Part shown: piece by piece, positions 8,944 to 18,450 of the stretch
Layout: each line of letters begins with the position of its first letter
Numbering within the stretch: position 1 is the stretch's first letter
Source of the DNA: Fructobacillus papyriferae
Lineage (GTDB): Bacteria > Bacillota > Bacilli > Lactobacillales > Lactobacillaceae
DNA: 64,000 nucleotides
Direction: 5' to 3'
Assembly (NCBI RefSeq): GCF_018437225.1
Contig: NZ_JAAMFI010000002.1
Location: 186,001 to 250,000, forward strand
Notes under the pieces: generated by a model
Seen by the model: the letters and a program-made list of their open reading frames with translations, nothing else
What the model was told of the DNA's origin: nothing
Databases searched by the model: none
Program-made: the position numbers and the translations under genes

Positions 8944-8980
8944 AAAAAAGACGATGCTTTTTGAAAGCATCGTCTTTTTT
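8944..8980. terminator. Bidirectional terminator between CPBP and tetR genes
   Basis: AAAAAAGACGATGC pairs with GCATCGTCTTTTTT around a short loop, so it can serve both converging genes. Confidence 0.88.
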
Positions 8981-9485
8981 ACGTCATGTTCGGAAAACTG
9001 TGGGCTTGAATAATTTCATCAAAGAGTTTGTAGTCTTGTTGGAAAGAGTAGGGCTTTTGTAGCGTACTATTCCAAATTCGGATCACCTGCATGTCGCCTA
9101 AAAGCCAAAGAATATCTTTGTTTGACATATTGGCCATTTCTCGAAAGACGGCGTTATAGAATTCTTCTTCGAATACCTTGTCTTGAAGTTGGAAGTTCAA
9201 AACGGAAAGGGCGTCTTTGAATGTGAATTCGTTGATGGTTGTAAAAGGCGCTCTTTGGAAATCTTTGATATCGATTTGCTCCATCATCATCGTTAACGCC
9301 TCTTTGATGATGTATTCTAAGAGGTCGAATTTATCGTCAAAGTGCCGGTAAAAGGTGTTTCGATTGACCTCGGCTTTTTCGCAAATATGTTTGACTGTGA
9401 TCTTTGAAAAGGGCATGGAAGCAAAAAGTGCGCTGGCCGTTTCAAGCAAGTGTTCATGCATCAGTGTATAGGTTTTGTTTGCCAT
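8979..9485 (-). CDS. TetR-family repressor of the MMPL exporter
   Basis: The N-terminal TetR HTH is clear: FSKITVKHICEKAEVNRNTFYRHFDDKFDLLEYI. The C-terminal ligand domain is unassigned. The start is uncertain between ATG 9485 (168 residues, MANKTY) and ATG 9506 (175 residues); neither has a strong Shine-Dalgarno. It diverges from the MMPL gene, and a perfect 13-bp palindrome lies between them, so it most likely represses that exporter and itself. Confidence 0.88.
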   Translation of the reverse strand: MANKTYTLMHEHLLETASALFASMPFSKITVKHICEKAEVNRNTFYRHFDDKFDLLEYIIKEALTMMMEQIDIKDFQRAPFTTINEFTFKDALSVLNFQLQDKVFEEEFYNAVFREMANMSNKDILWLLGDMQVIRIWNSTLQKPYSFQQDYKLFDEIIQAHSFPNMT

Positions 9486-9512
9486 ATCTGGGACACTTTC
9501 TTTCATTTGCTA

Positions 9513-9525
9513 TGTTGCTGCAACA
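9513..9525. promoter_or_regulatory. Probable TetR operator
   Basis: TGTTGC-T-GCAACA is a perfect inverted repeat with a one-base centre. It lies between the divergent tetR and MMPL genes, just before the tetR start, as expected for a shared operator. Confidence 0.65.
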
Positions 9526-9608
9526 GTATCTCAATTTTACCTCTTTACCCCTTTGAAAAGCAAAGCTAAAATCGATTTAGTAAATTGTAATATAAAAAGG
9601 AGAGACTT

Positions 9609-11879
9609 ATGCTTAAGCGTCTAGGTCAATGGATTTATCGTAATAAATTCAAAACATTTTTCGCTTGGATCGTCGTAGTTGTCGCGCTTGCGGCTGGGGC
9701 TTTAGGCTTTGGTTCGCACTACACGCAGAACTTGTCGATTTCAGGTATTCCGTCAACCAACATTCAAACGACTTTGGAAAAGGAATTCCACATGAATTCC
9801 AATGCCGGAACGATGAAGGCGGTGATTCAGAAAAAAGATAATGGGGATGTGACAAAAGACGAGACAAAGTCGGAAGTTTCAGCCGCCATTAGCCAGTTGG
9901 AAAAGGATTATGGAAAAGACATTAAGTCGATCCAAAACCCTTATGATGCTGGTGCCGTCTCATCTGATAAGACAACGGCTTACGTTGATATCACCTTTAA
10001 AACTGGTGCGATGAACGTACCGCGCAAGGCCATCAACGGTGTTCAAAAGGCCTTCAATGATAAGGTGAAGGCAACAGACACGAAGGTGGCTTACACGGGT
10101 TCTGTGAAGATTCATCCGCTTGAATTTGGTGGTTCATCCGAAGTGATCGGAATCGCCATCGCCTTTGTACTCTTGTTGGTTCTCTTCCGTTCCTTTGTGA
10201 CGGCTGGAATGCCAATCATTTCAGCTCTTGTCGGTCTGGTATCTGGAATCATGCTGGTGACGATTGGGACCAATTTCTTGACCATGGCATCTGTTTCACA
10301 GACTTTGGCTGTGATGTTGTCATTGGCGGTTGGAATTGATTACGCCCTCTTCATCTTGAACCGTTACAAGACGGATTTGGCGGATACCAATGGTGACCAA
10401 GAAGAAGCCCTCGGACGTGCCTTGTCTGAAGCGGGCGCATCGGTGATCTTCGCCGGTGTGACGGTCATTATTGCCGTTCTTGGATTGTCCTTTGCCGGAA
10501 TCGAGTTCGTGACGACGATGGGCATTGCCGCGGCCTTTGCGGTTGCCTTTGCGGTCTTCTCCGCTTTGACTTTCTTGCCAGCCTTGATTGCGCTTTTGGC
10601 TAAGTTTGTTAAGCCAGCAACCAAGACAGTTGATGACATGGCGAAGAACCCATCAAAGTTCACGAAGTTCTTGGTTAAGGCCCCTTGGGCCGTTGTGGCC
10701 ATCTCCGTTGTTGTGCTTGGTTTGGTTGCTTTGCCTGCCCAGCACATGCGCTTAGGCATGCCATATGATGGTTCATTGCCTGAAAATCGCACGGAACGTC
10801 AAGCCTATGACATGATTTCGGACAAATTTGGCGAAGGAGTTAACTCGCCATTGATTGCGGTTGTGGACCTAAACAATGGTAAGACGACCCAAGAAAACCA
10901 GACCGATTTGCAGAAGATGACCAAGCACATGGCGGACATGAAGGGTGTCAAGGAATTGAAGACCCTTGGTGTCGACCAACAAAAGGCCGCCACGTTGCAA
11001 GAACAAATGACGGCCCAGGCCAAGCAGCAAATGATGCAGCAGGCCCAAGCAACGGGTCAAATGCCAAGTCAAGAACAGCAAGATGCTTCTGCTGCAAAGA
11101 TTAAGGCTCAAATCATTGCCCAAGCTGGTCAAAAGTACATGGTGTCAGAATCTGGTAAGTACGCCGTGATCATGATCACGCCAAACAAGGGTTCAGAGGC
11201 CAAGGAAACGACTAACTTGGTTAACAAGATCAAGGATTATTCCAAGACAACGAAGTCTGATTATAACGCTAAGATTACCTTGACTGGTGTCAATGCGGTT
11301 AACTTGGACATTACGGCTAAGCTGAACAATGCCACGCCTGTCTTTGTGGCTACGATCATGATTTTGGCCTTCTTACTCTTGATGGTTGTCTTCAAGTCCT
11401 TTGTCGTGCCCGTTGTGGCCATGGCAGGCTTCGGTTTGTCACTCTTGGCTTCCTTCGGATTCACGACACTAGTCATCCAAGACGGCTTCATGAAGGGACT
11501 CTTCGGTGTATCAAAGGGTGCGCCATTGATCTCCTTCTTGCCTATTATCGTAACGGCCATCCTCTTTGGTTTGGCCATGGATTACGAAGTCTTCATGGTT
11601 TCTCGAGCTCGTGAAGAGTACGAAAAGACTAAAGACAACACGCGTGCCGTGACGGTTGCCATGCAAGATTCAGGACCAATTGTGGTGACGGCTGCGATGA
11701 TTATGATTGCGGTCTTTGGATCCTTTGCCTTGAACTCGGATCCAACGGTCAAGTCCCTTGGATTGGCTTTGGCCTTTGGTATCTTCTTCGATGCCTTCTT
11801 CATTCGCTTGCTCTTTGTGCCAGCAATGTTGAAGATCTTTGGACGTGTGAACTGGATTTTCCCGGGACAAAAGAAGTAA
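9609..11879 (+). CDS. MMPL-family RND-type transporter
   Basis: This 756-residue inner-membrane protein has two MMPL halves, each with a first membrane helix, a large extracellular loop and five further helices. The first half carries GIDYALFILNRYK and the second LAMDYEVFMVSRAREEY, the proton-relay/ion-pair regions of the family. The second loop has a glutamine-rich stretch (about residues 465-500). Such proteins export lipids, peptides or drugs. A divergent TetR repressor suggests induction by a toxic ligand. Shine-Dalgarno AAGGAGAG precedes the ATG. Confidence 0.92.
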   Translation: MLKRLGQWIYRNKFKTFFAWIVVVVALAAGALGFGSHYTQNLSISGIPSTNIQTTLEKEFHMNSNAGTMKAVIQKKDNGDVTKDETKSEVSAAISQLEKDYGKDIKSIQNPYDAGAVSSDKTTAYVDITFKTGAMNVPRKAINGVQKAFNDKVKATDTKVAYTGSVKIHPLEFGGSSEVIGIAIAFVLLLVLFRSFVTAGMPIISALVGLVSGIMLVTIGTNFLTMASVSQTLAVMLSLAVGIDYALFILNRYKTDLADTNGDQEEALGRALSEAGASVIFAGVTVIIAVLGLSFAGIEFVTTMGIAAAFAVAFAVFSALTFLPALIALLAKFVKPATKTVDDMAKNPSKFTKFLVKAPWAVVAISVVVLGLVALPAQHMRLGMPYDGSLPENRTERQAYDMISDKFGEGVNSPLIAVVDLNNGKTTQENQTDLQKMTKHMADMKGVKELKTLGVDQQKAATLQEQMTAQAKQQMMQQAQATGQMPSQEQQDASAAKIKAQIIAQAGQKYMVSESGKYAVIMITPNKGSEAKETTNLVNKIKDYSKTTKSDYNAKITLTGVNAVNLDITAKLNNATPVFVATIMILAFLLLMVVFKSFVVPVVAMAGFGLSLLASFGFTTLVIQDGFMKGLFGVSKGAPLISFLPIIVTAILFGLAMDYEVFMVSRAREEYEKTKDNTRAVTVAMQDSGPIVVTAAMIMIAVFGSFALNSDPTVKSLGLALAFGIFFDAFFIRLLFVPAMLKIFGRVNWIFPGQKK

Positions 11880-11895
11880 TTTTACCTTTTCGATG

Positions 11896-11926
11896 AAAAG
11901 TCCGACCAATTTGGTCGGGCTTTTTT
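11896..11926 (+). terminator. Terminator after MMPL gene
   Basis: The stem AAAAGTCCGACCA / TGGTCGGGCTTTT is followed by T residues. Confidence 0.85.
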
Positions 11927-12014
11927 CGATTCGCTTTAATTTATCAAAGAAAATTGCTTCAGGGCTTGCAGCGACAAGCTAGCCTTGATATAATATTTAA
12001 GTCGTAAGGCATTT

Positions 12015-12097
12015 GGGGGTGTAGCGAAGTCTGGCTAAACGCGACGGACTGTAACTCCGTTCCTTCGGGTTCGTAGGTTCGAATCCTACCGCCCCCA
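12015..12097 (+). tRNA. tRNA-Tyr(GTA)
   Basis: The acceptor stem is GGGGGTG / CGCCCCC with discriminator A. Anticodon GTA is at 12051-12053 in the ACGGA/TCCGT stem, and there is the long variable arm typical of tRNA-Tyr. CCA is not encoded. It is cotranscribed with the tRNA-Gln 31 bases downstream. Confidence 0.95.
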
Positions 12098-12128
12098 TCG
12101 CTGCTTCAAGCAGCTGGTATCTTACGAT

Positions 12129-12200
12129 TGCCCCTTGGCCAAGTGGTAAGGCAGAGGTTTTTGGTACCTCCATGCGCTGGTTCGATCCCAGCAGGGGCAA
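12129..12200 (+). tRNA. tRNA-Gln(TTG)
   Basis: The acceptor stem is TGCCCCT / AGGGGCA with discriminator A. The anticodon stem GAGGT/ACCTC holds TTG at 12161-12163. CCA is not encoded. The body is very similar to tRNA-Gln(CTG) at 33034. Confidence 0.95.
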
Positions 12201-12223
12201 TAAGCCGGTTGGCAATCACTCTT

Positions 12224-12249
12224 GGCAGACACCCTGTTGTCTGCCTTTT
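12224..12249 (+). terminator. Terminator of the tRNA-Tyr/Gln unit
   Basis: The stem GGCAGAC / GTCTGCC is followed by TTTTAATTT. Confidence 0.75.
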
Positions 12250-12256
12250 AATTTAA

Positions 12257-12299
12257 ATAAAAACAGGTAAGACCAGATGATTGGCCTTACCTGTTTTTT
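12257..12299. terminator. Terminator at the 3' end of hflX
   Basis: AAAAACAGGTAAG pairs with CTTACCTGTTTTT. It is symmetric, so it can also stop rightward transcription from the tRNA genes. Confidence 0.85.
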
Positions 12300-13596
12300 A
12301 TTGGATGTATTCTTCGTATCGATTGATTTCCTCTGCTGAAAGAGCCAAAGTCAATATTGTCCCGTGTTCGTCGAAGTCTTGCTTTAACAATTCGTGATCG
12401 TCTAGCAATTTGGCGACAACAGCGGAATCCGCAAAGGGGATGGCGAGCGTGACTTCTTTGCGATCGGCAAAGAGAGCCTTTTTAATTAAAGCAATCAGTT
12501 CATCCTGCGATGCGCGATCACGAGCGGAAATGGTAATGGCCGCTTCGCCATCGATTAGGGGAAAGGCCATGTCGGCTTTGTCGGCCTTATTGTAAACGGT
12601 GATCATAGCTTTATCCTTGATCCCTAAACGAGCTAAGGTTTCCTCTGTGGTTTTCATCATGGCTTCTGCATGCTCGTCAGAAACGTCTACGACTTGCAAT
12701 AAGAGATCCGCATCAGCTGCTTCTTGCAGGGTTGACTCAAAAGCGGCCACCAAATGGTGGGGAAGTTTTGAAACAAAGCCAACCGTGTCGGACAACAAGA
12801 AGCGCGACTTATCGGACAAGGTGAGTTGGCGAATGGTTGTATTTAGTGTTGCGAAAAGCATATCTTTTTCAAAGACTTGCTTGCGCGCTGGAGTTTCTGC
12901 CCCCTGACCAAAGCGGGCGAGAAATTGGTTCATTAAGGTTGATTTACCAGCGTTAGTATAGCCAACGAGCGCAACCGTTTTAATGTCTGAGGACTGTCGT
13001 TTCTTCCCTTGTGTACTTTTGTCTTTTTGCAAGGCAAGCAGCTCTTTTTTGATGGCAACCATTTCAGAAGTGAGGCGCCGTCTTGACTGTTCCAGCTTGG
13101 TTTCACCAGCACCACGGGAAGTAAAACCACCACCCCCAGCGCCAGTCTGCTGGTCAAGAGAAACGGACATGGAGGTTCTTAGGCGGGGAAGTTGGTATTC
13201 AAGTCGGGCTAGTTGGACCTGTAGCTTGGCCACTTTTGTCTGGGCGCGCTTTGCAAAAATGTCTAGGATCAAGCCCGTTCGATCGACGACGGTTGCTCGG
13301 GTTGCTTCTTCTAAATTACGGATTTGTGATGGGGATAGCTCATCGTTTGTTACAATCAAATCCGCTTCGTAACTGTTGACCGCCATTCGCAGTTCTTCGA
13401 CTTTTCCTTTCCCGAAATACGTGGCGGGGTTCGGCCGCTCCAGCGACTGGATGAAGGTTTCTTTTGGTTCTAAGTTGTTGGCTTTAGCTAAGTTGGCCAA
13501 TTCCTCTAATTCATAATCCAAGTTCTGTTGCTGATTTTCCTTTAGGGCCGCCAATAGGACGGGTCGCCATTGTGGCGTTGTGCTTTGTTTTGTCAT
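12298..13596 (-). CDS. hflX: GTPase HflX
   Basis: HflX is a ribosome-associated GTPase that splits stalled or hibernating 70S ribosomes. The 432-residue product has the N-terminal HflX domain with the glycine-rich GAGETKLE motif, then the G domain: G1 GYTNAGKST, G3 DTVGFV and G4 NKAD, and a short C-terminal domain. The length is normal. It lies downstream of the histidine phosphatase gene on the same strand but is separated from it by a terminator hairpin at 13617. Confidence 0.95.
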   Translation of the reverse strand: MTKQSTTPQWRPVLLAALKENQQQNLDYELEELANLAKANNLEPKETFIQSLERPNPATYFGKGKVEELRMAVNSYEADLIVTNDELSPSQIRNLEEATRATVVDRTGLILDIFAKRAQTKVAKLQVQLARLEYQLPRLRTSMSVSLDQQTGAGGGGFTSRGAGETKLEQSRRRLTSEMVAIKKELLALQKDKSTQGKKRQSSDIKTVALVGYTNAGKSTLMNQFLARFGQGAETPARKQVFEKDMLFATLNTTIRQLTLSDKSRFLLSDTVGFVSKLPHHLVAAFESTLQEAADADLLLQVVDVSDEHAEAMMKTTEETLARLGIKDKAMITVYNKADKADMAFPLIDGEAAITISARDRASQDELIALIKKALFADRKEVTLAIPFADSAVVAKLLDDHELLKQDFDEHGTILTLALSAEEINRYEEYIQ

Positions 13597-13616
13597 GCTT
13601 GCTGTTTCCTTGATTG

Positions 13617-13644
13617 AAAAAGTCGGCCTTTCCGCCGACTTTTT
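13617..13644. terminator. Terminator between the histidine phosphatase gene and hflX
   Basis: AAAAAGTCGGC pairs with GCCGACTTTTT around a six-base loop. On the minus strand it follows the phosphatase gene. Confidence 0.85.
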
Positions 13645-13656
13645 AGAGTAATTGAA

Positions 13657-14322
13657 TTAAAAGGTACTTTTGTTATCGTTGAAAACGTCGACCTGACCGC
13701 CTTTTTCAGACAAGATAATCTTTGTCACCGCACCGTTTGCAATCGATTCATTGGCCATTTCGGGGTGACCGAAGTGATCAACAATGGCTCGAATTGCGGT
13801 GCCGTGGGCAACAACCAGAACGTTGTCACCTTCTTGGTGTTCTTTTAAAAGAAAGTCAAAACCCTTTTGAATACGGGTCATGAAAGCATCATAGGATTCG
13901 GCTAAGTGATAAGGATCGGCCTTTTTGAAAAGGTTCATGGCCCCTTTCATTCCGAGTTTTTGGATCATGTCCGAATAACTGTTGTATTCGACCTCTGAGA
14001 AGGCGTTTAACTGCGTCATTGCGACTTGTGAGTCAATTCCCTCAAGTGAGCCAAAGTTCTCTTCACGAAAGTTTGAGAGCTGCTGAGGCCAGGTTGGCGA
14101 TCCAGCCTTGTTTTCAGACAGCAAGTACTTGGCCGTATGGATGGCTCTGGTCAAATCAGAGGAATAAGCCCCGCTAAAGTGGATGTGCTGTAAGCGTCGT
14201 CCGGCGTCATGACCGTGTTCGATGCCAGCCGCTGTCAGTGGGGCGTCGGAAAAGCCTTGTAGGCGTTTTGTTAGGTTGAAATACGTTTGTCCGTGACGGA
14301 CAAGATAAAGTTGAATAGCCAT
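13657..14322 (-). CDS. Histidine phosphatase (phosphoglycerate-mutase-like)
   Basis: This cytoplasmic histidine-phosphatase-superfamily enzyme begins MAIQLYLVRHGQTYFN, where RHG holds the phospho-accepting histidine. A second catalytic histidine is in VVAHGTAIRA. The start was moved to ATG 14322 (221 residues) because AAGGAAG precedes it and the upstream 58 codons have no family similarity. LAB relatives are annotated as phosphoglycerate mutase or GpmB-like, but the substrate is usually unproven. It diverges from the uvrA-like gene. Confidence 0.88.
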   Translation of the reverse strand: MAIQLYLVRHGQTYFNLTKRLQGFSDAPLTAAGIEHGHDAGRRLQHIHFSGAYSSDLTRAIHTAKYLLSENKAGSPTWPQQLSNFREENFGSLEGIDSQVAMTQLNAFSEVEYNSYSDMIQKLGMKGAMNLFKKADPYHLAESYDAFMTRIQKGFDFLLKEHQEGDNVLVVAHGTAIRAIVDHFGHPEMANESIANGAVTKIILSEKGGQVDVFNDNKSTF

Positions 14323-14448
14323 TGGTGCTTCCTTTCCAAAAGTCTTTTCTTCTACTAGTTTAACACTGATCGTCCTTTGTTTTTGGCTTGGTCTTTGAAT
14401 TTTTTTATGGCTGCGGTAGGCTAAGGCTAGAAAATAGGAGGAGTTGCC

Positions 14449-16974
14449 ATGCCGAAAGAAATTGACCAGATTGAAGTTCGCGGTGGCCGTGTTCATAATC
14501 TAAAAAACATTGATATCGATATTCCGCTTAACCAATTTGTGGCCATCTCTGGCCCATCAGGATCAGGGAAGTCCTCTTTGGCCATGGGGATTTTGTATGC
14601 AGAAGGCTCCAGGCGTTATCTAGAGGCCTTGTCAAGCTATACCCGCCGGCGGATCGGACAAAGTAGTCGAGCTGAGGTACAAGAAGTCAAGCATATCCCA
14701 TCCGCCGTTGCTTTACGTCAGCGTCCTGGAGTGCCATCGGAACGGTCGACGGTCGGTTCGATGTCAGAGATTTTCAACGTCGTTCGGTTGGCTTTTTCCC
14801 GATTAGGCTCACCGGTTTGCCCAAATGGTCACCGGGTGAAGGCCTCGTTGCAAATTGCCCAGGCATTTGATCGACCAGCTTCTGCTGATGATGGGGAAAG
14901 TTGGGGAATTCATTGTCCAACTTGTGGGGTCTTTTTCCAGGTTCCGACGGCTGCTGATTTTGCCTTTAACGGTGATGGCGCCTGTGAAGAATGCCATGGT
15001 ACTGGAGAAATCCGCACCATTGATCCAACAACGATCATTAAAGATGAAAATTTGAGTATCGATGAAGGTGCCGTAGCGTCTTGGCGTTTGCCGGGTCGTG
15101 CCTTTATGGCCACGATCGCGCGATCCCGTGGGGTCCGAACCGACGTCCCTTACAAGGATCTATCGGCAAAAGAAAAAGATTTTGTCTTACATGGGGAAAA
15201 GAAGCGCTATCGAGTCGATTTAAACACATCGACCGGTCGTGTTTATCACAATGATAACTCATTATATGAAAACGCTTATGATGCCATCTATGACTCGCTC
15301 AAAACCGTGACTTCTGAGCGTTCTGTCAAGCGGTTGAATCGCTTTTTTACCTTCTCAACCTGCCCGGTTTGTCACGGCTCACGCATCAATAAAAAGCGCT
15401 TAGAGCAAACGGTGGCTGGTCAAAACATTGCCGAGGTGGCCGATCTAACACTTGGCGCTCTAACTGATTGGCGTGATGCGACGTGCTCACAATTACCAGA
15501 TAACATGCAAAAAATGGCGGCCGCTATCTTTGATGAGCTCACGAATAATCTGCGTCCTTTACTGGAATTGGGTTTGGATTATTTGACTTTGTCTCGTGCA
15601 GGCAACACGCTGTCAACTGGTGAATTGCAGCGCATCCAGCTGGCCAAAACGCTTCGAACGGAAACAACGGGAGTACTCTATGTTTTGGACGAACCGTCGA
15701 TCGGCTTGCACCCGGATAATGTGGCGGGATTAATTCACGTCTTTTCCGAGTTAATTGACCAGGGGAATTCACTTGTGGTCGTTGATCACAACGTTGACTT
15801 GATTGGCGCGGCCGATTGGATTATCGAGGTTGGCCCGGGTTCTGGTGTCAATGGCGGGCAGATTCTAACGGCTGGCCGTCCAGCCGAGTTAATGGATAAT
15901 CCTGCGTCACTGATTGGTCCTTACTTAAAGGGGACGGCTCAAATCATGGCTAAAAAAACAGCGCCAACCGATCCGAATGCTGTCGAGCAGACAGAATTTG
16001 AAGTGCGCGACTTTTTCAATATCAAAGACGTGAAAGTGCATCTCCCGGAACACGAAATCACGGCTGTCACCGGCTTTTCTGGTGCGGGAAAGTCTTCCTT
16101 AATTCTCGATTCGCTGGTGCCTTCGTTAAGTCAGCCAGATGAGCTGCCAAAACAAGTTAAGTCGCTTCGAACCAACTTGAAGCGAGTCGTTTCCGTTGAT
16201 GCGAAGCCGGTTGGAAAGAACACTCGCTCTTCGGTTGCAACCTATACGTCGATAATGGACAACTTGCGCCATCTCTTCGCTGAACTACCAGAAGCTCGGG
16301 CAAAGGGCTTTGACCTGGCCAGCTTTTCATATAACAACAAGGCGGGCGCCTGTCCAAATTGTGGCGGCTTAGGAATGGTGTCATTGGACGTTCAGTATTT
16401 GGCTGACGTGGAAGAAGTTTGCCCGGTTTGTCACGGCAACCGTTTCAAACCGGAAATTTCGGCGATTAAATGGCAGGGTTACACGATTGTCGATCTGTTA
16501 AATCTTTCTGTCAAAGAAGCCCTGCCAGTCTTTTCGAAGCAAGCTAAAATTGAGCGGGAATTGCGCTTGCTTTCAGAAATTGGCCTGGATTATTTGCATT
16601 TGGGGCAAAGCACACCATCGTTGTCTGGTGGAGAGGCCCAGCGTTTGAAACTGGTCAAACACCTCAACCAGTCGCAAAAAAAGACGCTCTTTGTCTTCGA
16701 CGAACCCTCGATCGGCCTACACCCAAGCGATGTGTTAACGCTTCTTGACGTTTTCAATCGGTTGAAGCAAAAGGGGGCAACGATTGTAATCATTACCCAT
16801 GATTTGGATTTGATGACCAATGCGGACTATTTGATTGATTTAGGTCCACGCGGTGGATCAGCTGGTGGTCAGCTGATGGCCGAAGGACCAGTGAAAGACT
16901 TGCTCTTAGAAAAGCACAGTTTGACTTTGGATTACCTAAAAAAACATGTTGATAAATTTCACTTGTGGCAATAA
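14449..16974 (+). CDS. UvrA-like ABC ATPase (short form)
   Basis: This is a UvrA paralogue with two ABC ATPase halves: Walker [10 protein letters not shown] (residues 35-43) and GFSGAGKSS (about 542-550), signature motifs STGELQRIQLAKTL and SLSGGEAQRLKLVKHL, and Walker B VFDEPSIGLHP in each half. Zinc-type CxxC pairs (CPTCG, CEECHG, CPVCHG, CPNCGG) are present. It is 841 residues against about 940-950 for true UvrA, and the region corresponding to the UvrB-binding domain seems reduced, as in class II UvrA proteins linked to drug tolerance. No uvrB is adjacent. Strong Shine-Dalgarno AGGAGG. Confidence 0.9.
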   Translation: MPKEIDQIEVRGGRVHNLKNIDIDIPLNQFVAISGPSGSGKSSLAMGILYAEGSRRYLEALSSYTRRRIGQSSRAEVQEVKHIPSAVALRQRPGVPSERSTVGSMSEIFNVVRLAFSRLGSPVCPNGHRVKASLQIAQAFDRPASADDGESWGIHCPTCGVFFQVPTAADFAFNGDGACEECHGTGEIRTIDPTTIIKDENLSIDEGAVASWRLPGRAFMATIARSRGVRTDVPYKDLSAKEKDFVLHGEKKRYRVDLNTSTGRVYHNDNSLYENAYDAIYDSLKTVTSERSVKRLNRFFTFSTCPVCHGSRINKKRLEQTVAGQNIAEVADLTLGALTDWRDATCSQLPDNMQKMAAAIFDELTNNLRPLLELGLDYLTLSRAGNTLSTGELQRIQLAKTLRTETTGVLYVLDEPSIGLHPDNVAGLIHVFSELIDQGNSLVVVDHNVDLIGAADWIIEVGPGSGVNGGQILTAGRPAELMDNPASLIGPYLKGTAQIMAKKTAPTDPNAVEQTEFEVRDFFNIKDVKVHLPEHEITAVTGFSGAGKSSLILDSLVPSLSQPDELPKQVKSLRTNLKRVVSVDAKPVGKNTRSSVATYTSIMDNLRHLFAELPEARAKGFDLASFSYNNKAGACPNCGGLGMVSLDVQYLADVEEVCPVCHGNRFKPEISAIKWQGYTIVDLLNLSVKEALPVFSKQAKIERELRLLSEIGLDYLHLGQSTPSLSGGEAQRLKLVKHLNQSQKKTLFVFDEPSIGLHPSDVLTLLDVFNRLKQKGATIVIITHDLDLMTNADYLIDLGPRGGSAGGQLMAEGPVKDLLLEKHSLTLDYLKKHVDKFHLWQ

Positions 16975-16980
16975 ACAAAG

Positions 16981-17015
16981 AAAAAAGACCAGCCGCTTTT
17001 GGCTGGTCTTTTTTT
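16981..17015. terminator. Bidirectional terminator
   Basis: AAAAAAGACCAGCC pairs with GGCTGGTCTTTTTT, between the converging uvrA-like and CNNM genes. Confidence 0.88.
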
Positions 17016-18432
17016 AGTCTTTTGAGGACTTTTTCTTATCCTCTTCATTTTGGTCTGAGTCAGACGAGTCATCGTGCTTGTCGTCTTTGTTCTCGTTGTT
17101 TTCTACTAGTTGAGGTTCTGTTTTTGGCAGCTCTTTCACCGCAAATTCAGGGATAAAGGCGTTTTCATAGCTTAAGGCCGTCACTTGGTAGTTGGCAATC
17201 TGCAGTGAATCGCCGGTTCTGAAATCCGGATCGCGTTTTAAGACATAACCGGTCAACGTTACGGCTTCGTCTTCGTCTAGCTCCTTGACGTCTGTTTGGA
17301 AGTAACGTTGGAAGTCGTAGAGCGTCGTCTTTCCAGAAACCTTGTACCGATGATCCCCAAGCTTTTCGATGTATTCGTCTGCTTGGTCATCCATTTCGTC
17401 TCTTACAGAGCCGAAAAGTTCTTCGTAAATGTCTTTGTCCGTGATGATTCCAGCAGTACCACCGTATTCATCGACCACAACGGCGATTGGGGAGCGCTTC
17501 ATCATCATTTCATCCATGACGTCGTGCAAATCCATGTTTTCAGGCACGGCCGGGATGTCGCGCATTATTTTGGCAACAGGCTCTTGGCCAGAAATGCGGC
17601 TTTGCCGAACGAGATCGTAGTTGAAGACGTAACCGAGTACCTTGTCCTTATCGCCGTCTGCGACAACTGGGAAACGGGAGTGGCGCTTTTGCAAGTATTC
17701 GTCCAAACCGGTCTTGATGTTATCCGAGACATCGATGACATCCATTGAGGTTCGGTCGATCATGACATCAACTGCCACCTTGTCGTTCATCTCAAAGGCC
17801 CGCTGCATAAAGGTCAGATCCTCGGTATCTAGTTCGCCGGCTTCGGCGGCGTTTTTAGATAGGGAAAGAATTTCCGTTTGCGAGTAAATGTCGTCTTCGT
17901 TCGTGACTTTAAAGCCAAGCATCTTGGTGACGCCATTCGAAACGCGGTTCAAGATCCAAATCATCGGATACAAAATGATGTGGAAGAAAAGAACGGGCTT
18001 GACGATCCACAACAAAACTTTGACGGGTTCCTCAATGGCGATGTTTTTTGGGACCAAGTCGGTGAAGACGGCGTGGACGATCGTAAAGATGACCATGGCC
18101 GCAACCGACGCCACTGGACGGGCATATTCGGCTGGCAAAAGCTGTGATTGTAAGATCACATCGGCCACCGTTTCTTCACCAATCCAACCTAAAATCAAGG
18201 AAGTTAAGGTGATTCCGACTTGAGCGGTTGACAGGTATTCTGTCAATGAAGAAACCATGTGGATGGCGGAAGTGATGTTCTTTGATGGCTTCTCGCGATC
18301 TTCTTGCATGGCTTCCAAAGCAGAAAGGCGTACCTTAACTAGAGAATACTCCGTTAAGGTAAACAAAACAGCCAGTGCTAAAACCAAGAAAATAATGATG
18401 ATATTTGTTAAATAAGAAGGACCAGAATCCAA
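17014..18432 (-). CDS. CNNM/HlyC-CorC family protein with DUF21 and CBS domains
   Basis: This family includes hemolysin-C-like and CNNM/CorB magnesium transport proteins. There is an N-terminal DUF21 membrane domain of four helices (about residues 5-190), a CBS pair (RFPVVADGDKDKVLGYVF and IAVVVDEYGGTAGIIT), a CorC/HlyC domain and a charged S/D/E/K tail. The start was put at TTG 18432 (472 residues) because AAGAGG lies eight bases upstream; TTG 18450 has no Shine-Dalgarno. The likely role is divalent cation efflux or homeostasis at the membrane. Confidence 0.87.
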   Translation of the reverse strand: MDSGPSYLTNIIIIFLVLALAVLFTLTEYSLVKVRLSALEAMQEDREKPSKNITSAIHMVSSLTEYLSTAQVGITLTSLILGWIGEETVADVILQSQLLPAEYARPVASVAAMVIFTIVHAVFTDLVPKNIAIEEPVKVLLWIVKPVLFFHIILYPMIWILNRVSNGVTKMLGFKVTNEDDIYSQTEILSLSKNAAEAGELDTEDLTFMQRAFEMNDKVAVDVMIDRTSMDVIDVSDNIKTGLDEYLQKRHSRFPVVADGDKDKVLGYVFNYDLVRQSRISGQEPVAKIMRDIPAVPENMDLHDVMDEMMMKRSPIAVVVDEYGGTAGIITDKDIYEELFGSVRDEMDDQADEYIEKLGDHRYKVSGKTTLYDFQRYFQTDVKELDEDEAVTLTGYVLKRDPDFRTGDSLQIANYQVTALSYENAFIPEFAVKELPKTEPQLVENNENKDDKHDDSSDSDQNEEDKKKSSKD

Positions 18433-18450
18433 AATACATACCTCTTTCAA

